64,000 bases of DNA from Cladosporium sp. IMV 00045 (taxonomy: Eukaryota > Ascomycota > Dothideomycetes > Cladosporiales > Cladosporiaceae), in contig MSJI02000717.1 in the NCBI GenBank assembly GCA_001931905.2, forward strand, positions 1,244-65,243, written 5' to 3'. Positions 1 to 12,527 of this stretch are shown piece after piece. The first letter of the stretch is position 1. Every line of letters begins with the position of its first letter. The translations under genes and the position numbers were made by a program. A model generated the notes under the pieces. That model was not told the origin of the DNA. It did not search any database and worked only from the letters and a program-made list of their open reading frames with translations.

Positions 1-2690
1 GAATCTGAACGGCGGAATATTGTTATTAGATTTTAATCTTGGATGCCTGCATATTTCCCATAAACTTGCGAATTTCCTAATCCCTGTCAGTGGGAGCCAA
101 GGTTACACCAGCGAAAACCCTAACCCTAAAGGCTCGCTGGTGTAACCGGGTTATATAGCTAGTGTAACCAGGATATACCGGCTAAGGGACAGTTAGACTT
201 CTTAGTTACTTGTCTTTATATACGTAATAGTAGTTACTTATATTAAGAATGTAATAAGCATCTCTTTACTTTTATCCTAAGATGCTTTATAGGTACTAAC
301 GCTTGCATCTAATACTCTAAATAGTAATAGATACTATCTAAGGATCTCTCTTATTAGTATCTCTATAGTCTACTAGAGATACTAGTTATAGTAAGATCTT
401 ATAAGTTCTAGTATCTTCCTATAGCTTTATTATTCCTTTAAAGCGCTATCGTAGAATACTAGTAACTATATAACCTAAATAATAGCTAAGAGACTACTAT
501 TAAAGTCACTAGGCTCTATCTAGCTATTTATTAATAGTTTAATACTTAGTATAGTATAGAAGCTTAATAGAGGTGATTTATACTAGCGAGCGCTAGTTAT
601 ATAGTAGATAAGAAGTATCTAGAGCTCTAGAAGTTATTCTTTCAATTCCTTTCTATTTTTATTACTTTCCTTTTTATCCTCTTTAATAGAGCTTGCTTTT
701 CTTTACTATGTAATCTAGTAGATATCTTGCTATACTACTAATTGCTCCTCTATTACCTCGATAGTATCTTCTAGCCTCTATATATTATTATTATTATTAG
801 CTATTACGCTAAAATAGTACTCGTTAAGAGTAATAACTCTACTAAAGTATAATATAAACTGAAATACTATTCCGAAATAGCTTATAAGACTCTTTAGCTC
901 TTTATATAGATCGAATAGTCTAGTCTTACCTATTAAATCGACTTATAAAAGCTAGAAGTAGCTAAGGATAACTTAGCATTAATAAGTTAATATATAGTTA
1001 GGCCTATTAAAGTATAGCTTATAGGCGTTCTATAATAATAATTATATCGCATCGATAATAGTATAGAGATTACTCTTATCTACTAGTAGAGGTATAGCGA
1101 CTACTATTTAGATTTCGTCTTTTCTAAGACTATATATATAGTTAGTAATACCTATCTCTTTTAGCTAAGAGACTATAGTAGAGATATAGTTATTAAATCT
1201 ATATACTCGATTTGTATCGTTAGTAGTATTATACTATACCTATTAGATATTATCTTCTTAGGTATAGAAAAACTTATGCTTCTAGGATAGTTACCTCTTA
1301 GTAATTACACTCTTATCCTAACTTATTACTTTAAAATATTTCTACTAGCTATTAACCTTAAAAAACTACTAATACGCATAATTTTGAGTCTAAATCTTAT
1401 TACTTATATAGAGCTATTTTATATAAATAACCTCTCTCTACTTTTACTAATTTACTTATTTATATTTCTTTTTATAATGTTTCTATATTAAACGTAAGTT
1501 ATAATACATATAGGCATAGGTAATATTCCTATTATCTACCTAATTATATCTAAGCCTATTAAAGTAAACTAGGAGGATAAGAATAGAAAGATTATTTAGA
1601 GTTAGATATATAATGTCTTTATAGATACTCGCTAGAGTAGAGTAACTATCGACTTTAGTAATAAAAGCGTAACGTTATTTAAGAGTAAGATAAGAATAGT
1701 ACTCTTTAAGATAGGTTATTAAGTATAATAGCATAATTGCGTATTAATAACTTATATATATTAAGATCCTATATTTATTATTTATTTTGAAAAAATAAGT
1801 AAAATCTACTTCTACTATAGTTAATTAACTAAGTAAAACTTATAACTACTATTTTTTAGAAGTAGTAGAAGCTCTTATATATTAATAATTTTATTACTCT
1901 CTAGTAACCTACTTCCTATAACTATAATATATATACTTATATATAAATATACTTTTATACTATAAGAAGAAGCTCACTTATTCGCAGGTGCTAACGCTAG
2001 CTATAGAGTAGACTTCTAATTTTATTACTAGCTACGTTTTTAGCATATATATCACTATTATATTATTGCACTATTTCTATAAATAAATAAACAAAATATA
2101 GTAAGTAAAGAAAATTATGCTATCGTATCTTATTATTTCAATTTAGGCTAATTACGACTTTATCTAAGTAAAGGTCTTAGGTTAAGTAAAGCAAAAGTTT
2201 TAGCTTAGTCTTACTTACTCTAACTCTTAATTTGTTAGGTATTTTAAAGGTCTCGACTCGAAACCTTTATCTTCTATTACTAGATACTTTAGATAACTTT
2301 AGGTAATTAAAGTACTTTAGGTAACTTTAGTATAACTTTAGCGATTAATCTAGAAGTAAAGTTAGTTACTAAAGGATAGTACTAGCTCTAATATAGAGTA
2401 GCTTCTAATTAGCTTAGGTAGCTAACTCTAAAGAATATTAAGATTTTAAGATAGATTTTCTTTATTATATATCTTATCTAAACTTAAGTTTTTAATTCTA
2501 AAAAAAGAGATTAACTAGGGAATTATACTTATTTAAAATATATATAAGTTTTAGGAATATTAAATAAAGGAATATAAATAGAATTACTCTTTACTTTTTA
2601 AATAGAATTACTCCTAGCTATCTTACTAAGGAATTTGAATCCTTACTAAATCCAAATGGAATTGCCCTAATTCCTTCTAGACATTATAGT
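1..2690. repeat. AT-rich RIP-type island, no gene
   Basis: The stretch is dominated by A and T, with TpA very frequent and CpA/TpG scarce. That is the pattern left when RIP turns CpA into TpA in repeated DNA. No convincing open reading frame survives on either strand. The boundary with normal-composition DNA is fairly sharp near 2640-2700. It is most likely one or more decayed transposons, but I could not recognise a family. RIP as the cause is inferred from dinucleotide use by eye, not counted. Confidence 0.75.
101..147. repeat. Perfect 14-bp inverted repeat with telomere-like loop
   Basis: GGTTACACCAGCGA (101-114) is the exact reverse complement of 134-147. The 19-nt loop holds two CCCTAA units (118-129), the sequence of the common fungal telomere repeat. 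A related GTGTAACC occurs again near 161-168. It could be a terminal inverted repeat junction of a transposon or a hairpin remnant. Two telomere units are too few to call an internal telomere. Confidence 0.6.
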
Positions 2691-3130
2691 TAGGTTAATA
2701 GTGCATTCCTGGAGACGAAAGAGAGTCGCACAATAGGGGACTGCAAGAAGCCACAGATTCTGAGCAATCGTCTCAAGCTTGATAGCTTCCGCAAGAATTA
2801 TCAAAGGTTATATTCCCATTGCGGGTCATAATTTGTTCTCGCTGACTGTTATCGCTCTTCCGCGTGATGCAGCAGCGAAACTGAACCCGATCGCGTAGCA
2901 TGCCAAAAACCTTTGAAGTTCAATGAACGTGGTTCTAACCCATGCCATGGCTTTTTAGATGAGAACCCTTAAACGTTGACTCAGACCTTGACTAGGCGTT
3001 CATATCAAGGTTCGTCGGACTTGCAACACGACCTTGACGGCCGTTGCATTGCCCAACTAGCGGTATCGCGCAATCGATTGCTCCAATACTTGTTACTGGT
3101 TCGCAACACTGACTATCTTCGCTGAGCTGC
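2691..3130. other. Intergenic, no gene seen
   Basis: Normal-composition DNA between the RIP island and the decarboxylase 3' end. I see no gene. It contains CCATGGCTTT (about 2944) and AAGGTTCGTCGGACT (about 3008); close versions of both recur in the same order near 4938 and 5006, on the other side of the decarboxylase gene. Confidence 0.5.
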
Positions 3131-4504
3131 TTATCCACTGTTGTTTACTATAGCAACTTGTGACCGCACTGGAACATTGTGCTTTATCCCTGGCCTAGGG
3201 AATCCTTGTATATCCACATGGTTGCGGAAAAGCAAGCAGTGAGTACTCCCTCCAAAATGAAACATCCCAATCTCCTCGCCCTTTCGCACCCTTTGCCCCT
3301 CTTTGACCGTGATATCGCATGTGCTCACTTCTGCCATCCCCACGCCAATGAACGCCATCAACCCTATAGCCGGATTATCCGCTTCGAAGAATATGATCGC
3401 CCGTGTAGCAACGGACGTCAGGTAGCCCTGTGCTATAGTCTCGCCGGCCTCGTCGATACTGCCTTCACCCGCGTGCTTCGGCTCGCCTACTCCTTCAAAT
3501 AGAGGTTCGGAGTAGTAGGTTCCGTCCTGGACGTACGCTTTGACTACTTTTCCGCTTACCGGTGCGTGCCAGCGATGGTAGCTCAGGGCGGATAGGAAGG
3601 CTTGGTAAACAGTTGCGCCGTCAAAGTTGTCGGCGAGCGCGTCGTGCGCGAGCATGTCACTGATGGAATATGGTTGACCCTTGATCCAAAAGCGGTCGCG
3701 CAATCTAGCGTTGCGGGCCAGCTTGTAAGGTTTGCTTTCGCAGGCATTGGCGATGACATTGTCATCTTCTGGACTCGCAACAGGGCGCACGCCATCTTCG
3801 AAGCGGAACGTGCGTGTGAAGAAGTCGTCCCAGGAGGTGTACCCATGGTAGGGCCTCGTGGGATCGCAATGGAACAGTGTTTCGAAGCTTTGCTCCGTGC
3901 CGGACGCTGCGTTAGCAGTGAGCGTGAGCTCTCTCTTACCAGACGTGCTGAACCAGCCGCTGTCTTTATCACCCAGCGCTTGCTTCGCGGACTCTTCGGA
4001 CGTCAGAAACTCGCCCCAGGCGTTGATCAGCTTCTTCAAGATGGCATTGACGTCCGGATCCAAGAAAAACGCAAAACCGCTTGGCGTCCCCATCGGCCAG
4101 TCAAGCACGGCATTGATTGGCAAACCCACCATCCCCGCCTCCTCACTCGCATTACTCCAGTGCGGCGCGGTTTTTAGGAGGTGGTTCAGTACTTCGAGCA
4201 TATGTTGATAATCTCGCATCTGTTTAGTTTGGCCTGTAGGATCGGCGTTGTATGGTTTCTTATGCGGGATTTGCTCGAACATGGACTGCACAAGGAGATA
4301 GACCCTGGCATTGTTCTCGATGAGATCTCTGAACTCTTGGACGACCGGATGCAGTTGCTTTGGGTTGTTGTCGACGTGATTGATCACACCGCCAAGCCAT
4401 GCTCGGTGTGCACGATGGTCGTTCGGTAGCCAGTCGCCGACTCTGCACGAATTGTTAGGCACCTTATCGCGTAGAGCAGCATGAGGGTACTTGCCTGTGC
4501 ACAT
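3131..4504 (-). CDS. Phosphatidylserine decarboxylase-like (PsiD-type) pyruvoyl decarboxylase
   Basis: A single-exon 457-aa protein starting at an ATG. The N-terminal half matches the extension found in PSD-like proteins such as Psilocybe PsiD. The C-terminal half is the PSD catalytic domain, ending with FHFGGSTHCLLFR around residues 415-427. The GGS(T) serine is where this family self-cleaves to form the pyruvoyl cofactor. Members of this soluble branch decarboxylate amino acids (PsiD acts on tryptophan) or are uncharacterised secondary-metabolism enzymes, unlike the membrane-bound housekeeping PSDs. No N-terminal membrane or mitochondrial signal is obvious. It lies next to the AT-rich island, a common setting for accessory genes. 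The substrate cannot be told from sequence; tryptophan or another aromatic amino acid is a guess. Confidence 0.82.
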   Translation of the reverse strand: MCTGKYPHAALRDKVPNNSCRVGDWLPNDHRAHRAWLGGVINHVDNNPKQLHPVVQEFRDLIENNARVYLLVQSMFEQIPHKKPYNADPTGQTKQMRDYQHMLEVLNHLLKTAPHWSNASEEAGMVGLPINAVLDWPMGTPSGFAFFLDPDVNAILKKLINAWGEFLTSEESAKQALGDKDSGWFSTSGKRELTLTANAASGTEQSFETLFHCDPTRPYHGYTSWDDFFTRTFRFEDGVRPVASPEDDNVIANACESKPYKLARNARLRDRFWIKGQPYSISDMLAHDALADNFDGATVYQAFLSALSYHRWHAPVSGKVVKAYVQDGTYYSEPLFEGVGEPKHAGEGSIDEAGETIAQGYLTSVATRAIIFFEADNPAIGLMAFIGVGMAEVSTCDITVKEGQRVRKGEEIGMFHFGGSTHCLLFRNHVDIQGFPRPGIKHNVPVRSQVAIVNNSG

Positions 4505-5332
4505 AGTGCTCTTCGGGAATATGTTTTGGATTAACCGGAGTCATCGTTCTTTTTCTTCTTTTCTGTCAGAAATTCAGGAATGAGAAGAGAAGGAAAAGGA
4601 TGGGAAAATCTGGTAGCAACGTCAAGCGATGGGGACGCAGTACAGCTTATCTAAGTTACATGTGTTTCCGCAACTCCCGCTGGTATGCCAGACCCTGGAT
4701 GTTCGATGTTATTACTGTCAGGGCGGAAGCACGCGGTCGATAGTCGTCATCAGCCGGAGGCGCCGGTGGTCGTTCAGTGGGAAAGGGCGACAAGCTTTAA
4801 GCGCGCAACGATACCTCGTAGGAACTCCTCTCCTCACATTCCAGGTCGAGATACGGAGGTATGGAGTAGGTTTCCGCATGCGGCCAAGCGGTGTCTAACG
4901 TAATGTTGACGTTGAATAGATTTGGTCTAAGCCACGCCATGGCTTTAACTTGACGTTACATATCAACCCATAGACTCCAGCCCATCATTTACTCAGCGTG
5001 CGATTAAGGTTCGTCGGACTAATGATATTCCCCGAGACATTTTACATCACCGCGTCAGTATATCTGGTACCTGACTACGGGGTAGGGCGTGTATAGATTG
5101 AACTTACTTCATGTTCTGACCGGACATTCCCCCCACGGGGACGTGGGCATAGCTCCGATGATGCAACATGAGGTATGTGCATGCCGCGGGGAAGCCGACA
5201 CAAAGGTAAATCACGGGCAGCCGTGCCGTGTATTCCAAATTATGTATGCTGCTCTTATAATCCTTGTGTTCTCGACCGCCCCAGCGCGTAATCACTCCGT
5301 ATCCTGTCATTGTAGGGACAGCACTGCCCATC
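4505..5332. other. Divergent promoter region, decarboxylase / nitrate reductase
   Basis: These 828 bp separate the decarboxylase start (minus strand) from the nitrate reductase start (plus strand), so they should hold both promoters. I found no further gene. Near 4938 and 5006 are versions of short sequences also found downstream of the decarboxylase (see 2691-3130). Confidence 0.45.
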
Positions 5333-8300
5333 ATGCCGCAGATCCCCTGGCAAGTCATCGTCCAGGATCATCCAGGGAGTTCTGCCAACGACATTGAGAA
5401 AGAGCCAAATTGGGCCGCTACAGGTTCACAACACCGTGTTGGGTTCAAGAATCGACAGGACCGAAGGCCGGGTCTTACGCACATTGCCGATGAGCAGAGT
5501 GATGAACCTCCGGGCTTGAGCCGGTCATCGAGTAGCGAAGAGGATGTGGAGGACGAGGCTGCTGGGAAAGCCGCAAGAGCGGAGTTCGAGAAACTCGTAG
5601 CAAAGAAGGACAAAGGCGAATTACTCAGCTTTCGTGACATTATAACTCACGAACCGGATTTACATTTGCAGCACCCGGAGAACAAATCACTTGGGTGGCG
5701 ATATGTGCTTAATGCTACAGAACAATGGGTGAAGTATGACCAGGACTGGCCCGCCAATATCGAACGTAAGAAGAAGGAGCAACAAAAAAAGGCGGAGCAG
5801 GGGGAGAAGACCAGCGATGGAGTGCAGATTGTTCGCCGAGACACGCAAAAGGATGGCGGTGAAGATCAAGAAGAGAATGATTGGCGACGACAGGGAGATG
5901 GGCCGCAGAAGCACCATGACGCGTTTGCAACTCAACCTAGCTCTCCGTCGCCAACGGAGTATCAAAAGCTGCTCGAGCGATATACACCGCAAGAGATCGC
6001 CCTCTTGAAGTCTCTGCAGCATGAAAAGGACTACCGGAAGTCACTGAAGCAAAACGACGGCAAGCGCCAGAGCCCGCAAACGCAGAACCGCGCGACTATT
6101 GCCATTGACGAACAAGACCAATTCTCCCCCGACAATTGGTTGCCACGATCGGATCATCTGATCAGGTTGACTGGCAAGCATCCGCTGAACGCCGAGGCGG
6201 AGCTGTCCACGTTATTCAACGGTGGATTAATCACACCCAACGAGCTTCACTACGTTCGCAACCATGGTGCAGTCCCAAGGCTTCTCTGGGAGTTTCATGA
6301 GCTCGAGATCGAAGGTGGAAAGCTCACACTATCAATGGATGATCTGAAGAACAATTTCGATGCCATCAACATTCCTGTCTCACTGGCATGTGATGGCAAC
6401 AGGCGCAAAGAATTGAACATGATCAAGAAGTCAAAAGGGTTCAGCTGGGGTTCGGGAGCCACAGGATGCGCTTATTGGAAGGGACCTTTGCTTCGCGATG
6501 TCTTGACCGCTGCGGGCGTCGAGTTCTCATCCGCTCCTGGTATCAGCGATCATCGATGGGTCAATTTCGAAGGCGCAGATGAGCCGAGCGAGGGGAAGTA
6601 TGCTACCTCCATACCCTTGGCTTATGCAATGGACCCGACCAACGACGTTCTTTTGGCATACGAGATGAACGACGAGATGCTACCGCCAGACCATGGGTAC
6701 CCTCTCAGAGTCATGATACCAGGATACGTCGGCGGTCGCTGCGTCAAGTGGTTGAAGAAAGTCTGGGTCAGCGAAGAAGAGAATTCTTCTTACTACCACA
6801 TCTGGGACAATCGTGTCTTGCCAAGCTTCATCACGGAAAAGGATGGTGACTTTGCGACAACCATGTTCAATCACCCCGACACGGCGTGCAATGAGCAAAA
6901 CCTCAATTCTGTCATCGTCAAGCCCGCGCAAGGCGAGAAGCTGGAGCTTAGTCAGGTCCACAAGGGAGATACCTACCGGATCCAAGGCTATGCGTATGAT
7001 GGAGGTGGACATGAAGTGCAGCGTGTCGAGGTATCCCTGGATGACGGCGAAACTTGGCTGTACTGCATCCGTCAGTTCCCCGACTATCCCATCAGACATG
7101 GCAACAAATTCTGGACATGGATCCACTGGCATGTTGATGTAAGTACGGCTCACCTGCTCAAGTCGAAGGGGATATCTGTCCGCGCCTGGAATGTCTTCAA
7201 GAATACGCAACCAGAGAGGCCGAGCTGGAATACAATGGGCATGATGAACAATTCATGGTATACCGTCAAAGCAGAGATCAACGAAGACGACGACCATGAT
7301 TCGCCGACTGTTCTGTTCCGTCACCCTGTCGAGCCGGGAACTGGAGACGGTGGTTGGATGGAGCCATCTGTGGAGAATCAAATATCGGCGGCGAAACAAG
7401 CAGCAGGCGCGCCGCAGAAACAATTCACCCGGGAGGAGATCGAGAAGCATGACACAGACTCAGATTGCTGGATCGTGGTTGAAGGCAAAGTCTACGATGC
7501 CACGTCCGTGCTCGCATGGCACCCAGGAGGAAAGGCAGCAATCACCGCCCACGCCGGCAAAGTCCATCAAGAAACGAGCGACGAGTTCGCAAGTATTCAT
7601 GACGACTTCGCTTACCAGAAACTCAAAGAGTGTATACTGGGTGTAGTCACTGATAAGGCGGCACAGCACATCAAAGCTGATGCTGAAGCGATGGCAAAGC
7701 AGAAGGCGGCTTCCAAGGGTCAGAGTGGCGATGTGGTTTTGCAAAAGCACAAATGGAATCCCGTCACTCTGACAGCGCGAGAGTCAGTGTCGGCAGACAC
7801 GGAAAAGTATACATTTACCCTTCCACAAGGCACCCCCGATCTGGGTCTGGGGACTTGCCAACACATTCAGCTCGGCTTCCACATGAAAGACAAGATGCTC
7901 ATTCGATCTTATACGCCAACAGCGCCAATCCTGCCTGATCTCAAGAACAAAGGAAAGAGCGGCTCTTCGGAGATGAAAACCGACAAGACTGATGCCCTGC
8001 GAGACGGCAACGGTACATTCTCGCTCGTAGTGAAGACCTATGCACCAACAGAATCGCAACCTGGAGGCGCCATGAGTAGCTTGCTGGCCAACACTCCTCT
8101 TCACTCGCAAATTGACATCCGCGGCCCGACAGGTGAGATAACGTACCTGGGTCGCGGCCGCTTCAGCCTCGATGGGTCACAGCAAGAGCCTCAGACTTTC
8201 AACCGCATTTCGCTCGTCTTGGGAGGATCTGGAATCACTCCCGGCTATGCTCTCGTCGCTCGCATAGTCCTGGGAAGCGGTGAAGCAGAGGGAGATGTTC

Positions 8301-8691
8301 AGGTGCGCGTGCTCGACGCCAATAAGAGCGAAGGCGACATCTTGCTGAGGAAGGAGCTTGAAGATTTAGAGAGGAAGAGTGACGGTCGTGTCAAGATTAC
8401 TCACGTTCTCAGCCACCCGAGCGACGAGTGGACGGGGTTGAAGGGTCATGTCAACGAGCAAGTGATTAAGGACAATTTGTTCGGGCCGCAAGAAGAGCAT
8501 GCGGCGGTGTTCCTTTGCGGACCCCCAGGACTTATCCAGAAAGGCGCCATGCCTGCTTTGAAGGGTGAGTCTCCCGTTTTACCCTTTTGAAAGGCGCTCG
8601 ACAGCAATGCACATTCTCTGTAGGCAACTTTCACACTAACAATGTGGCAGATTGGGGTTATGAGGAAGACAAGAACATGTTCGGCTTCTAG
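5333..8691 (+). CDS. Nitrate reductase (NAD(P)H), molybdopterin/heme/FAD
   Basis: Two exons (5333-8564 and 8651-8691) give 1090 aa. The splice GTGAGT...GCAG restores the C-terminal DWGYEEDKNMFGF typical of the family. Order: N-terminal extension of about 270 aa, rich in Glu/Lys/Gln; molybdenum-cofactor domain with Cys353 in ACDGNRR; dimerisation domain; cytochrome b5 domain with HPGG near His730; FAD domain with RSYTPTAP; and NAD(P)H domain with GGSGITP and CGPPG. It reduces nitrate to nitrite in the cytosol for nitrogen assimilation. The start was set at the first ATG (5333), because the open frame further upstream has no ATG. The 1090-aa length is larger than the roughly 870-980 aa usual for fungal enzymes, because of the extension. 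Nitrite reductase and nitrate transporter genes, often clustered with it in fungi, are not in this window. Confidence 0.95.
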
Positions 8692-9931
8692 GTCGAATGC
8701 GCCCTTGTTTGCGAAAGACGCCAGAGCATTTTGTCGTTTTGGTGCTTTGTATTCTTCGATGCTGTCTGATCTTCTTATGCAGCGCCCTCATCCCACGCAA
8801 AGGCGCAACGCGGATTCCCTCTTCCATCTCTTATGCTTTGTTCCCGCGGGTCAAACGAATAGATCGACCACCAAACGCCACATGACCCGAACAAGAGGAT
8901 GCGAAGTGGCTGTTGCCATTCACCCTCACACCAACCACGAAGCCGTGTGATCCTTGCTGAATCACTCCCTGTCTTGCCATCCCGGAGAGGATCGCTTGCG
9001 TGAGGACATCTTAACACAATATGCGGATTCGACCCTTCTGCACTGCTCAATATTCACTATGACTAGCCCGTCTGTCATGTACAGGGAACTGATGGGAAGA
9101 CTTGCGGTTGTCAAGGAAGGGAAGGGAAGTGTAATGCGGCACTGAAAAACACTTCGCATCCCCTCGGGTGTCATTGCATTAAAGAACAGAGGAATCCTGC
9201 CATTGGTGGCGCTCGCATACTCGATTCTTCTATTGTATTATGCACGCAGGAATTTTCCACCACCTACGTTTCCCCTGAGATGTTCTGCCGCAAAGCACTG
9301 AGCCCAGGCAAGCCGAGCAATTAACAGCATTGGCTAAGGCATTCTTCCAATGAAATCTCCTTTATTCTTGACGAAACGGGCGTCAACGGCTGTGCATTTT
9401 GAAGCTCGATCTCAATCTGACTTTTCTAAGGGAGTAGGGCAAAACACATGGCGTGGTCCACGTTCTGTGACATATGCAGGGCGAGCTGTTTGCGGATGGA
9501 ATATTGCAAGGAATCACAGTAACTCGTGTCCAATGGGAATTGCAGAATCAGAGCTCTCGCTAATCGGCTCACGCCAGACCCACCGACAGGGTTGTTTCAA
9601 CATGATCGGGCTTGTACCAGCGACCGGGCCGCTCAGCCCCGGGCTTCGCAGGCATACCGATAATCCTTCCCTATATCAATGAATACGCACAGCAAAATCC
9701 AATCTGAGGCCAGACTCAATCTAAAACTGGCGCAATGATGGGTGCGTGCATTTGCTACTGTTAAGTGTGTTGTGTGTAGATTGCATTGACTTTGAGTGAC
9801 CAGGCTCTTGGAGCACGCCGACGTTCCTTTAAAGTCGCACTCATCCTTGAGGAAGATCATGCACCTTTTCGCTTCTCTGCGTGTCATCACCACAACGTGT
9901 ATTCCTTTCATTCGACCTGACATCTACCAAG
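8692..9931. other. Intergenic, no gene seen
   Basis: About 1.2 kb between the nitrate reductase stop and the rhodopsin-domain gene, holding a 3' region and a promoter. Short open frames occur on both strands, but none has a recognisable domain or credible gene structure. Confidence 0.45.
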
Positions 9932-11317
9932 ATGGCAGACGCTTACGACGAAGATTTCGCCTCGCAGCACTCGACTATTTCCGGCTATTCTTCGCAGACA
10001 TCTCTTTACGCCGTGGCGGTGATCTTCACTTTGATCGCTTGTCTGGTCGTTCTGGGACGAGTCTACGCTCGCACATTCATTGCGAAACAAGCAGGACTGG
10101 ATGATGTGCTGATCATGCTCTCCGGTGTCCTTTCAATCATCTTCTGCATCACCATCTACAAACAGACAGAATTCGGCATGGGGAAGCACGCGTGGCAGTT
10201 CCCATCGAGTGACAAAGGAACAATCGTACTCTGGTTCTGGGCATCAATCTGGATTTATTACCTCTGCTTGGGCCTCACAAAGCTTTCCATCCTGATTCAG
10301 TACCTACGCATCTTCCCCCAGGTCAACTTTCGCCGCGTGTGCTACGGCATGGTAGGCGTCATTGTTGTCTGGACCCTGTGGGCTACTCTCAGCGCAATCT
10401 TCACCTGCCTCCCAGCGCAAGTCTTCTGGACATCCGCAGACTACTTTGATGACCCTCGCTGCATGCCCAGATCGATCATTTGGTTAGTTCTGGTAGACGG
10501 CATCAACTACGGTCGGATTGCTGATCGCGCGCAGGTATACGAACGCCGGGATCAACATAGTCACGGACTGTGCCATTGCGTTGCTTCCAATAAAGGTCAT
10601 TCGCAGCCTTGAAATGCCCCGACGACAACGAAAGCTTCTTTATATCCTGTTTTGTATTGGCTTTGTGTAAGTTAGCACCTGCTCCACAGGGTCTTTTGGC
10701 CTCGCGCGACGGGCAAACCTTTGACCACCCTCTAACACACTATCGCTTGCAGCACTTGCCTCGTCTCCCTCCTCCGCCTGGTATACATTTATCCAATGGC
10801 GGTCAATCCAGATATCACCTGGCATTCGCCGCTCTTCTGTATCTGGTCCGCTGTCGAACTCAACGTCGCCATCGTGTGCTCCTGCGCTCCCGCGCTAAAG
10901 AACCTCCTTAGGCGCGTCTGGCCTTCGATCCTGCAATCCATCTCCTCTGCAAAACGCTCCGCTCGAAGTGGCACAGGTGCCAGCGATTCCGCTGCGACAG
11001 CCATCAATTCCGCGTCCACGATCTATAGCACTAAGGGCTCGACACTCAAGGGCAGCCACATCGCATCAATCGAAGCGCAAACAACAACAGCGCCGAAACG
11101 AGGACTCTTCGGGCGGATGCTTGCTTTTATCGGACGCAGCGGTGGCAATAAGCGGTCCGAAAGTGATATCCCGCTCGATGACGATGTCACGCATCTCACG
11201 AGAAACAGCGGCTCTCCGCCAGCGTCGCATAAAGTGGGCAAAAGCATTGAGGTGCAGACTGCTGTTAATCAGACCTTCGATATTGAGTCAGCAAGCACTC
11301 ACTCATACAGAAAGTAG
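9932..11317 (+). CDS. Fungal rhodopsin-domain integral membrane protein
   Basis: Three exons (9932-10482, 10535-10666, 10753-11317) joined by 52- and 86-nt introns give 415 aa. The joins restore the family signatures IIWYTNAGINIVTD and FCIGFVTCLVSLLRL. Seven hydrophobic helices span roughly residues 25-290. The C-terminal tail of about 110 aa is basic, Ser/Thr-rich and presumably cytosolic. This is the large fungal family with a SAT4/rhodopsin-like domain, sometimes described as PTH11-related receptors. Ligand and function are unknown. No retinal-binding lysine of true opsins is claimed. The first ATG in the open frame (MADAYDED) was chosen as the start. Confidence 0.85.
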
Positions 11318-11990
11318 TACTGGAAGGCCGCGAAATGGATCTTAATTATTTTCATATGCAACTAATGCATTGCAAAATGGCTACTCATGCAAGTCCGCTA
11401 CGAAGTCAGCAACATGTGCCTTCGATCTAAGCCGGCGTACCTACGCGGCGGAAACTCAGATCGACTTATCTTGACACCTTCGCTTTCTCTGATACAAGGA
11501 TGGACTGTCCCATGCGTATAAGTCTCTCAAATTTTTAAGCAAGATTTAGACTGAGACCCGCAATGATTCCATTAGTAATGCGTATGCTGGTTGAGACCCG
11601 TGCGGAGAGACGAGCACGGCATTGGACTTACTGAACGGCATTTGCATTTGGCCCATGTGCGTGAGTATATGCTTGCTCTACTATCATTCAATGTGAGTAC
11701 GGGAGTTTAACGAGGATGCATTGGACCTCATTGGTCAATGTAGCAAGATTAAGATTGTGGGTTGCATCTCCCAGAGATGGAACCGTATCAGATAGCAGTG
11801 TGGATGTCAACGAGGACGATGGCATCTACCCTTCGAAATCGAATTGTCAGTGTAAGTGACTGCGCCATCGATTCAATCTCCCTCAGAAGTGACAACTTCG
11901 CACCCCCGACAGTTGGCATTACGCGTAATCAAACAGGGAAGGTATTCAAGCCACCGAAAGAGAAGAAGGCTTCGGTCGACCGAAGCAGAA
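11318..11990. other. Intergenic, no gene seen
   Basis: About 670 bp without a supported gene. It should hold the N-terminal half of the MFS relic that follows, but I could not recognise any of it. Confidence 0.4.
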
Positions 11991-12527
11991 TGATGATGTT
12001 ACCTGTGGGCATCAACAGCAAGTCTACCGTTCTACTGTGCTTTTCATCATCGCAGCTTTGGCATCGTTCGGTTTTGCTACGCACAGTGACAGCAAACACG
12101 AGAGAAGCTTACACATCGCTTTGCCTATGTACACCACGATAGTTGGTTTCGTCATCTCCGTTGCGACCCTCAACCAGCCCGCACGGTACTCCGCATCCTT
12201 CCTTTACGTCGGCGGCTGTTTTGCTTCGAATGGTCTGATCTACAGCTGGGCGGCTTCGGTTTTGAACGATACACCGGAGAAGAAGGCTATCGCAGGTGCG
12301 ATCATCAACGTTCTGGGCCAGATTGGCAACATTGGAAGCCCCTACTTCTTTCGCCAGAGGATCGTCCAAGGTACATCCTGGCCATGATCTCGCTCATCGT
12401 TTTTGCGGGCATATGCGCGTGCTGTTGTTTATTCCTGAAATGGAACTTGAGGCGCGCAAACAAGAAGCTTACTAGCCAGGCGGCTCTGGACAAAGACGGG
12501 TCTTCACCCAGGCTCTTTACCATTTAG
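11991..12527 (+). pseudogene. MFS transporter relic (Dal5-type), C-terminal half only
   Basis: From about 12020 the plus strand encodes the last third of an MFS permease of the allantoate-permease style, with ARYSASFLYVGGCFASNG and AIAGAIINVLGQIGNIGSP. After SPYFF (about 12350) the frame shifts by one base. It then continues as PEDRPRYILAMISL and a final hydrophobic helix to a stop at 12525-12527. No start codon or first six helices can be found upstream. Truncation plus frameshift make this a pseudogene. It is not a recent copy of the intact transporter at 15196-16839, since the two C-termini differ clearly. Confidence 0.7.

Noticed and set aside
118..129. Internal telomere
   Set aside because: Only two CCCTAA units, enclosed in an inverted repeat; reported as a hairpin instead.
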